Source: EB88 sp965199135 (GTDB lineage: Bacteria; Acidobacteriota; Terriglobia; Terriglobales; Acidobacteriaceae). Taken from it: 64,000 nucleotides of DNA. Below are positions 1-8,622 of the stretch, one piece after another (position 1 is the first letter of the stretch; each line of letters starts with the position of its first letter). Both the position numbers and the translations under genes were made by a program. Under the pieces are notes generated by a model that saw only the letters and a program-made list of their open reading frames with translations, made no database searches and was not told where the DNA came from. The DNA is taken from the NCBI GenBank assembly GCA_965199135.1, contig OZ240685.1:2852001-2916000 (forward strand), written 5' to 3'.

Positions 1-328
1 AGATAATTACGGCATCCATGTCGCGGACCGAGGCGAAGTCGGCCGTTGCGCGGAAGCCCGCGCGTTGCGCTTCTGCGATCTCGGTGCCCGGGATCCGCAC
101 AATATACGACCCTGCTGCATTCAAGGTTTCGACCTTGCTTGGATCGATATCGAAGCCGGTGACGGCGAAGCGCTCTTCAGAAAACAGCAACGCCAGCGGC
201 AGTCCCACATAGCCCATGCCCACGATGCCGATGCGCGCCGCGCGGGTCTCGATCAACTGCAGTTTCGCCTGGAGATGTGGGCCTGTCGCAAGGTCGTCCA
301 GGCTGGAGAGTGTGGAAGAAGATGTCAT
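1..328 (-). CDS. Nucleotide-sugar dehydrogenase (UDP-glucose/UDP-HexNAc 6-dehydrogenase type), N-terminal part
   Basis: Reading leftward from an ATG at 328, the frame stays open to the window edge, so about 109 N-terminal residues are visible and the rest lies outside. Residues 34-46 read GIVGMGYVGLPLA, the NAD-binding glycine motif of the UDP-glucose/GDP-mannose dehydrogenase family, followed by GFDIDPSKV, which supplies the acidic residue that binds the NAD ribose. A run of about 30 residues precedes the Rossmann fold. An AAGGACGG-like ribosome site lies just upstream. Family members oxidise C6 of a nucleotide sugar to a uronic acid for capsule or O-antigen synthesis. The exact substrate cannot be told from this fragment. 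Confidence 0.85.
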   Translation of the reverse strand, partial: MTSSSTLSSLDDLATGPHLQAKLQLIETRAARIGIVGMGYVGLPLALLFSEERFAVTGFDIDPSKVETLNAAGSYIVRIPGTEIAEAQRAGFRATADFASVRDMDAVII

Positions 329-444
329 AGCCGTCCTTCGGATATCATACGTGGCTGCCGCAGGCTGGCCTGCTGTTACTTAGACCTGGATCCTGGCGTT
401 TTCGCTCGCCTGCGAACGGAGGCGTCCGCTATAGTCGCTCCGAT

Positions 445-1104
445 ATGTGGAACCCGGTTTCCCGCCGCGTCGCTCTCGTTTTCTCGTTGTGCTCTCTTCT
501 GCTGCTCCCGTGTGCCTCCGCGCAGGAGCGCTCAACCGGCGGCTCCGTCGGGATCTTCTCGGGCTCAACCGACATCGGCGAGACCATGCCTGGAAAGACG
601 ATCTACGACCCGAAGACGGGCACGTACACCGTCACTGGCGGTGGCGCTGATATGTGGGGCGGCGCCGACCAGTTCCACTTCACCTGGGTCAGGCTCTCGG
701 GCGATGCGACGCTCGACGCCGACATCGAGTTCCCGGCGGGCGCGGCCATCCCGAAGGAGAAGGCGGTGCTCCTGTTTCGCCAGAGCTTGGCGCCTGATGC
801 GCCGTACGCAGACATCGCGATTCATGGTGACGGCCATATCGATCCGCAGTCCCGGGCGACCCCTGGGGCCACAACCGTCGATACCGAGGTGGCGGCAAGC
901 CACTCGCAACACCTGCGGCTCAGGCGCGCGGGGAACACTTTTCACGCGTATGCAAGCACGCCGGATGGCTCGATGATCGCCACGCCCACGTCGACCGTAG
1001 ACCTCCGCGACCCGGTGTATGTCGGCATCGGCGTGTGCGCGCATAACAAGGACGGCCTGCTCACCATCAAGTTCCGCAATGTGAAGCTTGTGCAGGGCAG
1101 GTAG
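445..1104 (+). CDS. Secreted protein with a concanavalin-like (DUF1349-type) fold
   Basis: 219 residues. The first 27 form a clear signal peptide (arginines, then a leucine-rich core ending CASAQ), so the product is exported. The mature part is rich in beta-strand and glycine, with the segments GGADMWGGADQFHFTW and KAVLLFRQSL. These recall the laminin-G/concanavalin-like domain found beside TolB-like or DUF1349 proteins in acidobacteria. That assignment is from memory of the family and is not certain. No catalytic motif was seen. The stop is 23 bases before the DUF255 gene on the same strand, so the two are probably co-transcribed. The start lacks a strong ribosome site, but the signal peptide begins there. 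Confidence 0.6.
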   Translation: MWNPVSRRVALVFSLCSLLLLPCASAQERSTGGSVGIFSGSTDIGETMPGKTIYDPKTGTYTVTGGGADMWGGADQFHFTWVRLSGDATLDADIEFPAGAAIPKEKAVLLFRQSLAPDAPYADIAIHGDGHIDPQSRATPGATTVDTEVAASHSQHLRLRRAGNTFHAYASTPDGSMIATPTSTVDLRDPVYVGIGVCAHNKDGLLTIKFRNVKLVQGR

Positions 1105-1127
1105 CTCCGGGCGATAGACTCGAGGCC

Positions 1128-3263
1128 ATGAACCCGGTCTCTGCAACGCCCAGCAACGCCCTTGCTACTGCTGCCTCACCGTACCTTCGCTCTGCCATGC
1201 ACCAGCCGGTGCGCTGGCATGAGTGGGGCCCCGAGGCGTTTGCTCTCGCCAGGCGAGAGGACAAGCCCATCCTGCTCGACATCGGCGCGGTGTGGTGTCA
1301 CTGGTGCCACGTGATGGACCGCGAGTCGTACGAAAATCCTGCGCTCGCTGCCGTGATCAATCGCAGCTACATCGCGGTCAAGGTGGATCGGGATGAGCGA
1401 CCGGATGTGGATGCGCGCTACCAGGCCGCAGTGCAGACGATGGCCGGCCAGGGGGGCTGGCCGCTGACCGCGATCCTCACCTCGGATGGCCGGCCATTTT
1501 TTGGCGGCACGTACTTTCCACCGACAGAGCAGCAGGGCCGCCCTGGGTTCCAGCGCATTCTCGAGACGCTTGCAGGCGTGTGGCGCGAGCGCCGGGCCGA
1601 GCTGCATCGGACAGCCACCGATGTGATGGAGGCTGTCGAGCATGGCGAGAGTTTCGCAGGCCGGTCCGGCTCGACCGGACCGGGCATCGTGGACGCGCTG
1701 GTCTCGAGTGCACTTGAGAACTTCGATCGGGAGCATGGCGGTTTCGGCACCGCGCCCAAGTTTCCGCATCCCGCCGCGCTTGATCTCCTCCTTGACGTTG
1801 CGGGGCGTACCGGCTCGTCCGATGCCCGCCATGCTGCGGTGTTTACGCTCAGAGCGATGGCTCACGGCGGAGTGTACGACCAGCTCGGAGGCGGCTTCCA
1901 CCGCTACTCGGTCGACGAGCGCTGGGTGGTGCCACACTTTGAAAAGATGCTCTACGACAATGCCGGCCTGCTCGCAAACTATGCGCGTGCGTTTGGAAGC
2001 TTCGCGGAGCCGGAGTTTGCTCGGGTAACGCGGGACATTCTTCGCTGGATGGATCGAACGCTCTCTGATCGCGAGCGCGGCGGCTTCTACGCCTCGCAGG
2101 ATGCCGATATCTCGCTCGAGGATGATGGCGACTATTTCACCTGGACCGTTGCCGAGATCGAAGAAACGCTGGCGGGTTCCCCTGAGGAGTTGCGGCTGGC
2201 CGCGGTCTACTTCAATGTCCGTGAAGTCGGCGACATGCACCACAACACGGCGAAGTGTGTGCTCCATGTGACGCGTTCTCTCGACGCGGTCGCAGGGGCA
2301 GCCGGCATGGACGCAGCGCAGGCCGCTGAACTGCTGCGCTCTGCCCAGGCAAAGCTGCTGGCGCGCCGCGAGCAGCGGCAGACCCCGTTTATTGATCGCA
2401 CGATCTATACGGGTTGGAACGCGATGGCCGTCTCTGCCTACCTGGCTGCCGCGGAGGTGCTCGACTGGCCTGCATCGCGCGCCTTCGCGCTGCGGACGCT
2501 CGATCGGCTCCTCGCGGAAGGCTGGGACGCCGAGGGGGAGCAGCTGCGCCACGTGATTGCCTATGCGGATGGGCATGTGCCCCGGCAACCCATTCCCGGT
2601 GTGCTGGATGATTATGCCGCAATGGTGCTGGCGCTGCTGGACGCATGGCAGGCGAGCGGGGAGCTTCGCTACCACACGGCCGCCGAGCATCTCGCCTCAG
2701 CCATGGTGGCGAAGTTTGCCGATCGCGCCGCCGGCGGCTTCTTTGATACCGAGGGGGGCGCTCGCGAACAGCTGGGTGTGCTTGGCGCGAGACGGAAGCC
2801 TCTGCAGGATGCGCCGACACCTGCCGGGAACCCAAGCGCCGCGCTGGCGCTCCTGCGGCTGGCAGCGCTCAACGGCAACGAGACGTATCGCGAGCTCGCG
2901 GAGGACACGCTCGAGTGCTTCGGCGGGGTCGTCGAAGAGTTCGGACTGTATGCCGCTACGTACGGCCTGGCTCTGGAGCGTCTGCTGTTGCCGGCGGTGC
3001 AGGTGGTGATCGTCGGCGAGGATGAGCAGGCGCGAGAGCTGGCGCTGGCAGCAGTGGGACGCTTCGGGATCAACAAGAGTGTGTTGCGGCTGCGCCGTGA
3101 GCAGGTCGCGGAAGAGAACCTGCCGCCAGTCCTTGCGGAGACGCTCCCGCACCTGCCGATGCTGTCTCAGACCTGGAGCTTCGCTGTGGTGTGTCGCGGG
3201 GTGACATGCCTTGAACCGACACGTGAGAAGAAACTCTTGAAGTCGCAACTCGATGAGGCGTGA
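1128..3263 (+). CDS. DUF255 thioredoxin-fold protein (YyaL / SPATA20-like)
   Basis: 711 residues, typical for the family. The N-terminal quarter is a thioredoxin-like domain with the redox motif CHWC at residues 57-60 (context VWCHWCHVM), then VKVDRDERPDVD and GQGGWPLTA, which are hallmarks of DUF255. The remaining 500 residues resemble an (alpha/alpha)6 barrel like those of cellobiose epimerase and N-acylglucosamine epimerase, including HFEKMLYDNA and GFYASQDADIS. The protein has no signal peptide and is presumably cytosolic. The biochemical activity of this family is not settled, so neither a substrate nor a symbol is given. It follows the secreted protein at 445 by 23 bases. Confidence 0.88.
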   Translation: MNPVSATPSNALATAASPYLRSAMHQPVRWHEWGPEAFALARREDKPILLDIGAVWCHWCHVMDRESYENPALAAVINRSYIAVKVDRDERPDVDARYQAAVQTMAGQGGWPLTAILTSDGRPFFGGTYFPPTEQQGRPGFQRILETLAGVWRERRAELHRTATDVMEAVEHGESFAGRSGSTGPGIVDALVSSALENFDREHGGFGTAPKFPHPAALDLLLDVAGRTGSSDARHAAVFTLRAMAHGGVYDQLGGGFHRYSVDERWVVPHFEKMLYDNAGLLANYARAFGSFAEPEFARVTRDILRWMDRTLSDRERGGFYASQDADISLEDDGDYFTWTVAEIEETLAGSPEELRLAAVYFNVREVGDMHHNTAKCVLHVTRSLDAVAGAAGMDAAQAAELLRSAQAKLLARREQRQTPFIDRTIYTGWNAMAVSAYLAAAEVLDWPASRAFALRTLDRLLAEGWDAEGEQLRHVIAYADGHVPRQPIPGVLDDYAAMVLALLDAWQASGELRYHTAAEHLASAMVAKFADRAAGGFFDTEGGAREQLGVLGARRKPLQDAPTPAGNPSAALALLRLAALNGNETYRELAEDTLECFGGVVEEFGLYAATYGLALERLLLPAVQVVIVGEDEQARELALAAVGRFGINKSVLRLRREQVAEENLPPVLAETLPHLPMLSQTWSFAVVCRGVTCLEPTREKKLLKSQLDEA

Positions 3264-3343
3264 TTGTGCGCCCTTCAGGCTAGAATCAGCGAAACCCAGA
3301 ATGAGTAAACTGGCGTGCCCAGGCACCCGGTTCGAAGGAGCGC

Positions 3344-5305
3344 ATGCACCCACCCAAGAGTCTCTGCCTGCTTGCCGTTCTCGCAGCCGTTTCGTCTCTC
3401 CCCAGCCTCGCACAGCGGGCCAAGTTGCCCGCCGACGACCTCGCAACGGACTTCCGGGCGCCGGTGCAGCCGACTGATTTCGAGAAGCGCGTGGTGATGG
3501 TGCCGATGCGTGACGGCACCAGGCTCTACACGGTGATCGTGATCCCGAAAGGCGCGAAGAACGCGCCAATCCTTCTGACGCGCACCCCTTACAACGCAGC
3601 GATGCGTGCAGAGCGCTCGCGGAGCGGTCGCATGATCGAAGCGCTGCCCCTGAGCGATGAAGTCTTCGTGGACGCCGGGTACATTCGCGTCTACCAGGAT
3701 GTGCGCGGCAAGTATGGCTCCGAAGGCGTGTACCTGATGACCCCGCCGCCGGTGAACTCGGGCTTCAATCCTTCGGGAGCCGATGACACAACGGACGGCT
3801 ACGACACGATCGACTGGCTGGTGAAGAACGTCCCGGAGTCGAATGGTCGCGTGGGCATGATCGGCTCGAGCTACGAGGGTTTTACGGTCGTGATGGCGAT
3901 GCTGAACCCGCACCCGGCGCTCAAGGTCGCAGCACCCGAGAGCCCGATGGTCGATGGCTGGATGGGTGACGACTGGTTCCATTACGGCGCGTTCCGGCAG
4001 CCCAACATCGACTACGTGCTGGGGCAGACTTCGAAGCGCGGCGAGGGGGTTGAAGTGCCGCACGAAGGACGTGATGAGTACACGAACGACCTCCGCGCCG
4101 GGTCAGCCGAAGGGATCGCCAGGTCCGAGGGCGTCGACCAGTTGCCGTACTGGCACACAATGGTTGATCACCCGACCTACGACGCCTTCTGGCAGAGCCA
4201 GGCGCTCGACAAGCTGATCGCAGCGAAACCGCTCACCGTGCCGACCATGTGGGAGCAGGGCCTGTGGGACCAGGAAGATATGTGGGGTGCGATCCACTCC
4301 TACCGGGCGCTCAAGGCCAAGGGAACGCCGGACGGCATGAACCACCTGGTCATGGGTCCCTGGTTCCATAGTCAGGTGAACCGCCCTGGCCGCTCGATCG
4401 GCTCGCTCACCTGGGCGACAGACACGACCGCACAATGGCGCCACGATGTGCTCCTGCCATTCTTCAACCAGTACCTGAAGCCGGGCTCGCCGGTTGCGCA
4501 AACGCCCGCCGTCTGGATCTACGACACGGGCGCGGATCACTGGGACACACCGAACGTGTTTCCGGAGAGTTGTGAGCAGGGTTGCCCTGTGACGTCGAAG
4601 CCGATCTATCTCTCCGCCGGCGACACTCTCTCGTTCACGCCGCCAGCTCCGGGTAACGGGAAGTACGACGAGTATGTCTCCGATCCGATGAAGCCGGTGC
4701 CGTACCGCCCGCGCCCTGTGGACGCCAGTGACTCGATGGGTTGGCGGACCTGGCTTGTGACCGACCAACGCTTTGTCGACGGACGGCCGGATGTGCTGAC
4801 GTACGAAACAGAGCCGCTGACCGAGCCGATGAAGCTGTCGGGCGAGCCGGTCGTGCATCTCCTCGCGTCAACCACCGGAACCGATGTTGACTGGGCCGTG
4901 AAGCTGATTGATGTGGAGCCGGACCGGACCGTGCCGCCCGTTGAGCTGAGCGGCTACGAGCTGCCGATTGCAACCGATATCTTCCGCGGCCGCTATCGCA
5001 AGAGCTTCGAGCATCCGGAGGCGATCCAACCCGGCGCCGTCGACGCCTATGTCTTTGGGCTGCCGATGGTGAATCACACCTTCGCCAAGGGTCACCGCAT
5101 CATGGTGCAGGTGCAGTCGACGCTCTTTCCCCTCTACGACCGCAATCCGCAGAAGTATGTGACGAACATCTTCGAGGCGAAGCCCGAGGACTACCAGAAG
5201 GCGACCGAGCGGATCTGGCACGAGCCGGCGCATGCCAGCTTCATCAGCCTGCCGGTGGTGCCGATCGAGCCCATGGCTGCCCAGGGTGCAGCAGGACAGC
5301 CGTAA
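3344..5305 (+). CDS. CocE/NonD-type hydrolase (alpha-amino-acid ester hydrolase / X-Pro peptidase family), secreted
   Basis: 653 residues with a signal peptide of about 24 residues ending SLAQ. The alpha/beta-hydrolase nucleophile elbow GSSYEGF puts the catalytic serine near residue 176. Upstream come MRDGTRLYTVIV and YQDVRGKYGSEG, both typical of the S15/CocE family. The helical cap insertion contains WEQGLWDQED, a likely site of the acidic triad member, and MGPWFHSQ supplies a candidate histidine. The C-terminal jelly-roll domain occupies roughly residues 450-640. Relatives cleave esters or amides of alpha-amino acids, beta-lactams or X-Pro dipeptides, so the substrate is open. AAGGAG lies directly upstream of the ATG. 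The gene is convergent with the GH76 gene, with 3 bases between stops. Confidence 0.85.
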   Translation: MHPPKSLCLLAVLAAVSSLPSLAQRAKLPADDLATDFRAPVQPTDFEKRVVMVPMRDGTRLYTVIVIPKGAKNAPILLTRTPYNAAMRAERSRSGRMIEALPLSDEVFVDAGYIRVYQDVRGKYGSEGVYLMTPPPVNSGFNPSGADDTTDGYDTIDWLVKNVPESNGRVGMIGSSYEGFTVVMAMLNPHPALKVAAPESPMVDGWMGDDWFHYGAFRQPNIDYVLGQTSKRGEGVEVPHEGRDEYTNDLRAGSAEGIARSEGVDQLPYWHTMVDHPTYDAFWQSQALDKLIAAKPLTVPTMWEQGLWDQEDMWGAIHSYRALKAKGTPDGMNHLVMGPWFHSQVNRPGRSIGSLTWATDTTAQWRHDVLLPFFNQYLKPGSPVAQTPAVWIYDTGADHWDTPNVFPESCEQGCPVTSKPIYLSAGDTLSFTPPAPGNGKYDEYVSDPMKPVPYRPRPVDASDSMGWRTWLVTDQRFVDGRPDVLTYETEPLTEPMKLSGEPVVHLLASTTGTDVDWAVKLIDVEPDRTVPPVELSGYELPIATDIFRGRYRKSFEHPEAIQPGAVDAYVFGLPMVNHTFAKGHRIMVQVQSTLFPLYDRNPQKYVTNIFEAKPEDYQKATERIWHEPAHASFISLPVVPIEPMAAQGAAGQP

Positions 5306-5308
5306 CGC

Positions 5309-6472
5309 TCAGCGTGGAGAGGGAAGTACCGGCGCGCGATCGGGGCTTCCCTCATGCCGCTCGGGCATGGCAGCGACCAGCACATCGAGTGCCGAGCTTT
5401 GCGTCGCGGCATCGGCAGGCAGCACGGGGCCCGACCAGACCAGTCCAAGACCGTTCTCCCTGGAGCGGTCGGTCGTCCAGACGCTCGCGGCATCGGTCGC
5501 GAAAAACGCCGTGTAGCGGGGCTCGTGGAGCACCTGGTTCAGGGCACTCAGATTACGCACGAAAATGCCCTTGAATTGGGGCGCATCGCCACCGCAGCTC
5601 GCCGGCTCGCACGCGTCATGCAGCACCCCGGCCTTGTCGGTCAGGTGAACGAGACCGGCGTCAGCGAGGGTCCGTGCCGCGCTGAGCAGCGCCGGGTCAT
5701 GCTTCTGCCCCGACCACTCGGCGAGCGCTCCCAGCACAACCCCCTGGTTATAGGTCCATACAGTGCGGCCATTGTTGGTACAGGTCCCGGCGGTCCTGTC
5801 GACGGTGAGGCCGTCGTTGACCAGGTGATCGCTGTTGATCATGCCCGAGCCCTGGAACCATCGCCACTCCCGCTCTGCCCAGCTTGCATACACTGGCTGG
5901 TCTGCTGCCGGAACGCGGGCCAAGAGGTGTGTTGCGACAGAGAGAAACAGCTCGTTTGCGATTGCGTTCTTGTACGTTCGGTCCTTGCTCCACCAGATGC
6001 CGCCCCCGCACGTCTGGTCCCAGCCACCCGACATGTCCGCGAAGATCGACCGGGACATCGCGAGGTACTGCGGCTCACCCGTGAGGTCGTAGGCATCAAT
6101 CCACGCCAGCGCCCACCAGCCTTCGTCGTCGTAGTACCGGTTGAGAAAGCCGGGCGCCCCCGTCATCTTCGCGAGCGCGCCCGTTTGCTCGGCTTCGGGG
6201 ACAACGATCTGCGCCTGAGTGAAGGTGTGGGCAAGCACCGGCTGGTACTCGCGGGTCCCGCTTGCACGCATCAGGTCCGTGAGTGTGGTGATGGCGTTAG
6301 CGGCATTCCACCAGCCGGTCGTGCTGTACAGACCTGTCCGATCCACGTACCAGTGCTGAAGCACTGCAGCGGCTGCCCCGGCGCGCTGGGTGGCGGAAAG
6401 AGTTGCGGTCTCCTGTGAGAGGCAGGAGGTGCTCAGGAACACGACGGCGCAGGCGAGGGAGGCGAACTTCAT
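5309..6472 (-). CDS. Glycoside hydrolase family 76 protein (endo-alpha-1,6-mannanase type), secreted
   Basis: 387 residues. A signal peptide of about 20 residues precedes a helical-barrel domain with the family's tandem aspartates at 115-116 in YYDDEGWWALAWID. WWSKDRTYKNAIAN and the NQGVVLGAL region are also typical of GH76. Known members cut alpha-1,6-linked mannan backbones such as those of fungal cell walls. That specificity is inferred from the family. A cysteine sits at residue 17 but the sequence before it is a poor lipobox, so a lipoprotein is not claimed. AGGAG lies close to the ATG. The DUF4019 gene is transcribed toward it from 46 bases upstream. Confidence 0.8.
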   Translation of the reverse strand: MKFASLACAVVFLSTSCLSQETATLSATQRAGAAAAVLQHWYVDRTGLYSTTGWWNAANAITTLTDLMRASGTREYQPVLAHTFTQAQIVVPEAEQTGALAKMTGAPGFLNRYYDDEGWWALAWIDAYDLTGEPQYLAMSRSIFADMSGGWDQTCGGGIWWSKDRTYKNAIANELFLSVATHLLARVPAADQPVYASWAEREWRWFQGSGMINSDHLVNDGLTVDRTAGTCTNNGRTVWTYNQGVVLGALAEWSGQKHDPALLSAARTLADAGLVHLTDKAGVLHDACEPASCGGDAPQFKGIFVRNLSALNQVLHEPRYTAFFATDAASVWTTDRSRENGLGLVWSGPVLPADAATQSSALDVLVAAMPERHEGSPDRAPVLPSPR

Positions 6473-6517
6473 CGCTCCTGTTGTACATCGATCCCCCGTG
6501 CGCAGTCTCTGGGGGGC

Positions 6518-6958
6518 TTAGTGGATGTGGTACCCGGCGACCTGCCAGTCCCCGCCCTCGGACTCTGCCGAGACGATTGTCTCCACCGCGTCCTTCTTAT
6601 GCGCGAACGTGGTGCTGTACTCCGCGATGACGTAGTGGCCATCCGGGGCGCCGGGCAGGGTGGTCTGGGAGACGACCGAGGTGAGCTTCCGGTTCTCAAC
6701 CGCGCCGAGCGGATCTCTCACTGCGGCAGTGGCCTGCGTGAACTTTTCCTCGGTGACTGCCCGCTGCACCATCGGTGACGACTCTCTCCAGGCCTCGCCG
6801 TAGTTGGCACCGTCCACCAGTATCAGGAACTGCCGGTTTGCCGTCAGGGCCGCGGAGGTTTGCGAGGCGCCGGTGGGCCGGTCCGCCATCTGGGTAGCGG
6901 GCGAAGCGAGACCGCCGGCAGAGAGAAGAGCCAGTGCAAGGGAAAAGGGCAGCGACAT
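6518..6958 (-). CDS. DUF4019-type exported protein
   Basis: 146 residues. A signal peptide (MSLPFSLALALLSAGGLAS) is followed by a compact domain with the pattern FLILVDGANYGEAWRESSP, then VTEEKFTQ, and ends with a beta-rich stretch (GHYVIAEYSTTFAHK). This is the layout of DUF4019, an NTF2-like fold found in exported bacterial proteins of unknown function. A strong GGAGG sits 4 bases before the ATG. It lies 46 bases upstream of the GH76 gene on the same strand and may share its transcript. Confidence 0.65.
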   Translation of the reverse strand: MSLPFSLALALLSAGGLASPATQMADRPTGASQTSAALTANRQFLILVDGANYGEAWRESSPMVQRAVTEEKFTQATAAVRDPLGAVENRKLTSVVSQTTLPGAPDGHYVIAEYSTTFAHKKDAVETIVSAESEGGDWQVAGYHIH

Positions 6959-7021
6959 AGAGCCTCCGGAGCGACGCTGCCAGACTACTGCTCGCCTCCT
7001 ATCTGCCGCTGCACAGAAACG

Positions 7022-8032
7022 TCAGAGTCCCTCACCAGTAAACGGGTTCACATCTGTTGATTTAGCTGCGGTCGGGTCATGCTTGGCTTCGCCGGGTTCG
7101 TGATGGTCGTTGTTGCCGGTGACCTGTGAGTGGGGGGCGTTGCGGTTGTAGACGCGGTTCGGGTCACCCGGCAGCATGCCGTGATCCATCAGCGCCATGC
7201 GTACGCGCCGCTGCAACTCGCGCATCGGTCCCCACTGCTGGTTCGCCTTGGTCTTGAGGATGATCGGGTAAATGACCTGCGAGCCCTTGATCGAGTCGAC
7301 GCCAAGAAGCGACGGATCGTCGAGAAAGGCGTCCTTGTACGCCGGGTCGGTGCGCACACTCATGGCTGTCTCCTTGAGGACGCTCATCACCTCATCGGGC
7401 TCGGCGGAGAAGTCCACAGCAACGTTCACCGTCGCGACCGAGTAGTCGCGGGTGAGATTGGCAACCGTGGTGATCTGCGAGTTGGGAATGATGTAGAGGG
7501 TGCCATCGCCATCGCGGAGCGTGGTCTTGCGCAGGCTCATCGCTTCCACCTGGCCGGACAGCCCGGCGATCTTGATGACGTCACCCACGTTGTACTGGTC
7601 TTCGACCAGCACCAGCATTCCGTTGAGGCAATCCTTGACGACCGTCTGGCAGGCAAGGCCGATCGCAACACCCGCGACCCCGGCCGAGGCGAGCAGTGGA
7701 CCAAGGTTAAACCCGATCAGCGGCAGGATCTCGATGACAGCGAGGAAGCCGATCACGCCGATGCCCGTGGCGCGCAGGACAGAGGACAGGGTTCGGGCCT
7801 GCGAGATGCGCGAGGCTGCAGCGGCATGCCGTTCCGCGACACGGGCCATGCGGTCGGTGAAGTAGGAGAGTACCCGGGTCAGAATCCAGGCGACAAGCAG
7901 GATGATCAGGATCTTCGGGAGGACGTCGATCAGGAGGTGCTGCGCGGCGTCGAAGAGCTTGTCCGGGGACAGGAGATCGCGAAAGCTGTGGTGTTGCGCG
8001 GCTACCGGCGCCGCGATGAAAAGGAGTAGCAT
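7022..8032 (-). CDS. MscS-family mechanosensitive ion channel
   Basis: 336 residues from the ATG at 8032. The reading frame extends further up, but this start has a short hydrophobic N-terminus (LLLFIAAPVAA) and a GGAAGAGAG ribosome site about 12 bases ahead. Two or three membrane helices are followed by the pore helix region GPLLASAGVAGVAIGLACQ and the beta domain with VEDQYNVGD and YIIPNSQIT, both standard MscS signatures. The C-terminal cytoplasmic domain is followed by a hydrophilic histidine/asparagine tail (residues 300-336). The channel should open under hypo-osmotic stress in the inner membrane. An ATG at 8071 would add 13 residues and would face the start codon of the divergent gene. 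Confidence 0.85.
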   Translation of the reverse strand: MLLLFIAAPVAAQHHSFRDLLSPDKLFDAAQHLLIDVLPKILIILLVAWILTRVLSYFTDRMARVAERHAAAASRISQARTLSSVLRATGIGVIGFLAVIEILPLIGFNLGPLLASAGVAGVAIGLACQTVVKDCLNGMLVLVEDQYNVGDVIKIAGLSGQVEAMSLRKTTLRDGDGTLYIIPNSQITTVANLTRDYSVATVNVAVDFSAEPDEVMSVLKETAMSVRTDPAYKDAFLDDPSLLGVDSIKGSQVIYPIILKTKANQQWGPMRELQRRVRMALMDHGMLPGDPNRVYNRNAPHSQVTGNNDHHEPGEAKHDPTAAKSTDVNPFTGEGL

Positions 8033-8069
8033 TCGAGTGTTTCTCTCTTCCGGGATGAGGATGTGCAGC

Positions 8070-8507
8070 ATGCGATACAGGTTCCATTTGGATGGACGCG
8101 CCGGGCGTCTCTCTCGTTTGTTCTCTGATGCCACCGGTGGGGTCTCCCGGGCTCTTCTCTCTGGTGCGATGCTGGTTGCATTCCTGGTTCCCTGGTGTGC
8201 CTGGAGCCTGCAGGGTGCCATGCCGGATGCTTCCAATGCCGCACCATCACGCGGGTTTGGCGATCGCCCGGGTATGGCCGAGCCGGCGAATGATCCCGCT
8301 ATGCAGGAACAGCTGGGCGAGCGCCGCAACAGCGAGCGCCAGAAACAGCTCATCGCCGATACCGAAAAGCTCTTCCTGCTGGCCCAGCAGCTCAAGGAAG
8401 AGGTTGCGAAGAGCAACAAGGACCAGCTTTCGGTCGGCGTCGTCAAAAAAAGTGAAGAGATCGAAAAACTGGCCAAGAGCGTCAAGGAGAAGATGCGCGG
8501 CTACTAG
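8070..8507 (+). CDS. Small exported or membrane-anchored protein, unknown function
   Basis: 145 residues from an ATG at 8070 preceded by GATGAGG. A hydrophobic segment at about residues 32-50 (ALLSGAMLVAFLVPWCAW) looks like a signal sequence or anchor with a long N-terminal tail. A shorter start at the methionine inside that segment is possible. The rest is charged and helical (EQLGERRNSERQKQLIAD, then LKEEVAKSNKDQ) and probably forms a coiled coil. No family was recognised. It is divergent from the MscS gene with only 37 bases between the chosen starts, so the two share a promoter region. Confidence 0.6.
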   Translation: MRYRFHLDGRAGRLSRLFSDATGGVSRALLSGAMLVAFLVPWCAWSLQGAMPDASNAAPSRGFGDRPGMAEPANDPAMQEQLGERRNSERQKQLIADTEKLFLLAQQLKEEVAKSNKDQLSVGVVKKSEEIEKLAKSVKEKMRGY

Positions 8508-8622
8508 ACCGGCCGCCTCGGGGCCAGAGATCGTCGCTGGCCCTATCTTGATTCGGGGCCAGCAGGCGAGACGGGCCCGGGTTATAGACTGGAGCAGCGC
8601 GCAACGAGCAGGAGGATACTGA

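Noticed and set aside
1176..2690. Long open frame antisense to the DUF255 gene
   Set aside because: Its translation is rich in arginine and histidine with no family motif, as expected from the complement of a GC-rich gene. The plus strand is clearly coding.
6420..6430. Lipoprotein signal in the GH76 protein
   Set aside because: Residues before cysteine 17 are STS, a poor lipobox; an ordinary signal peptide fits better.
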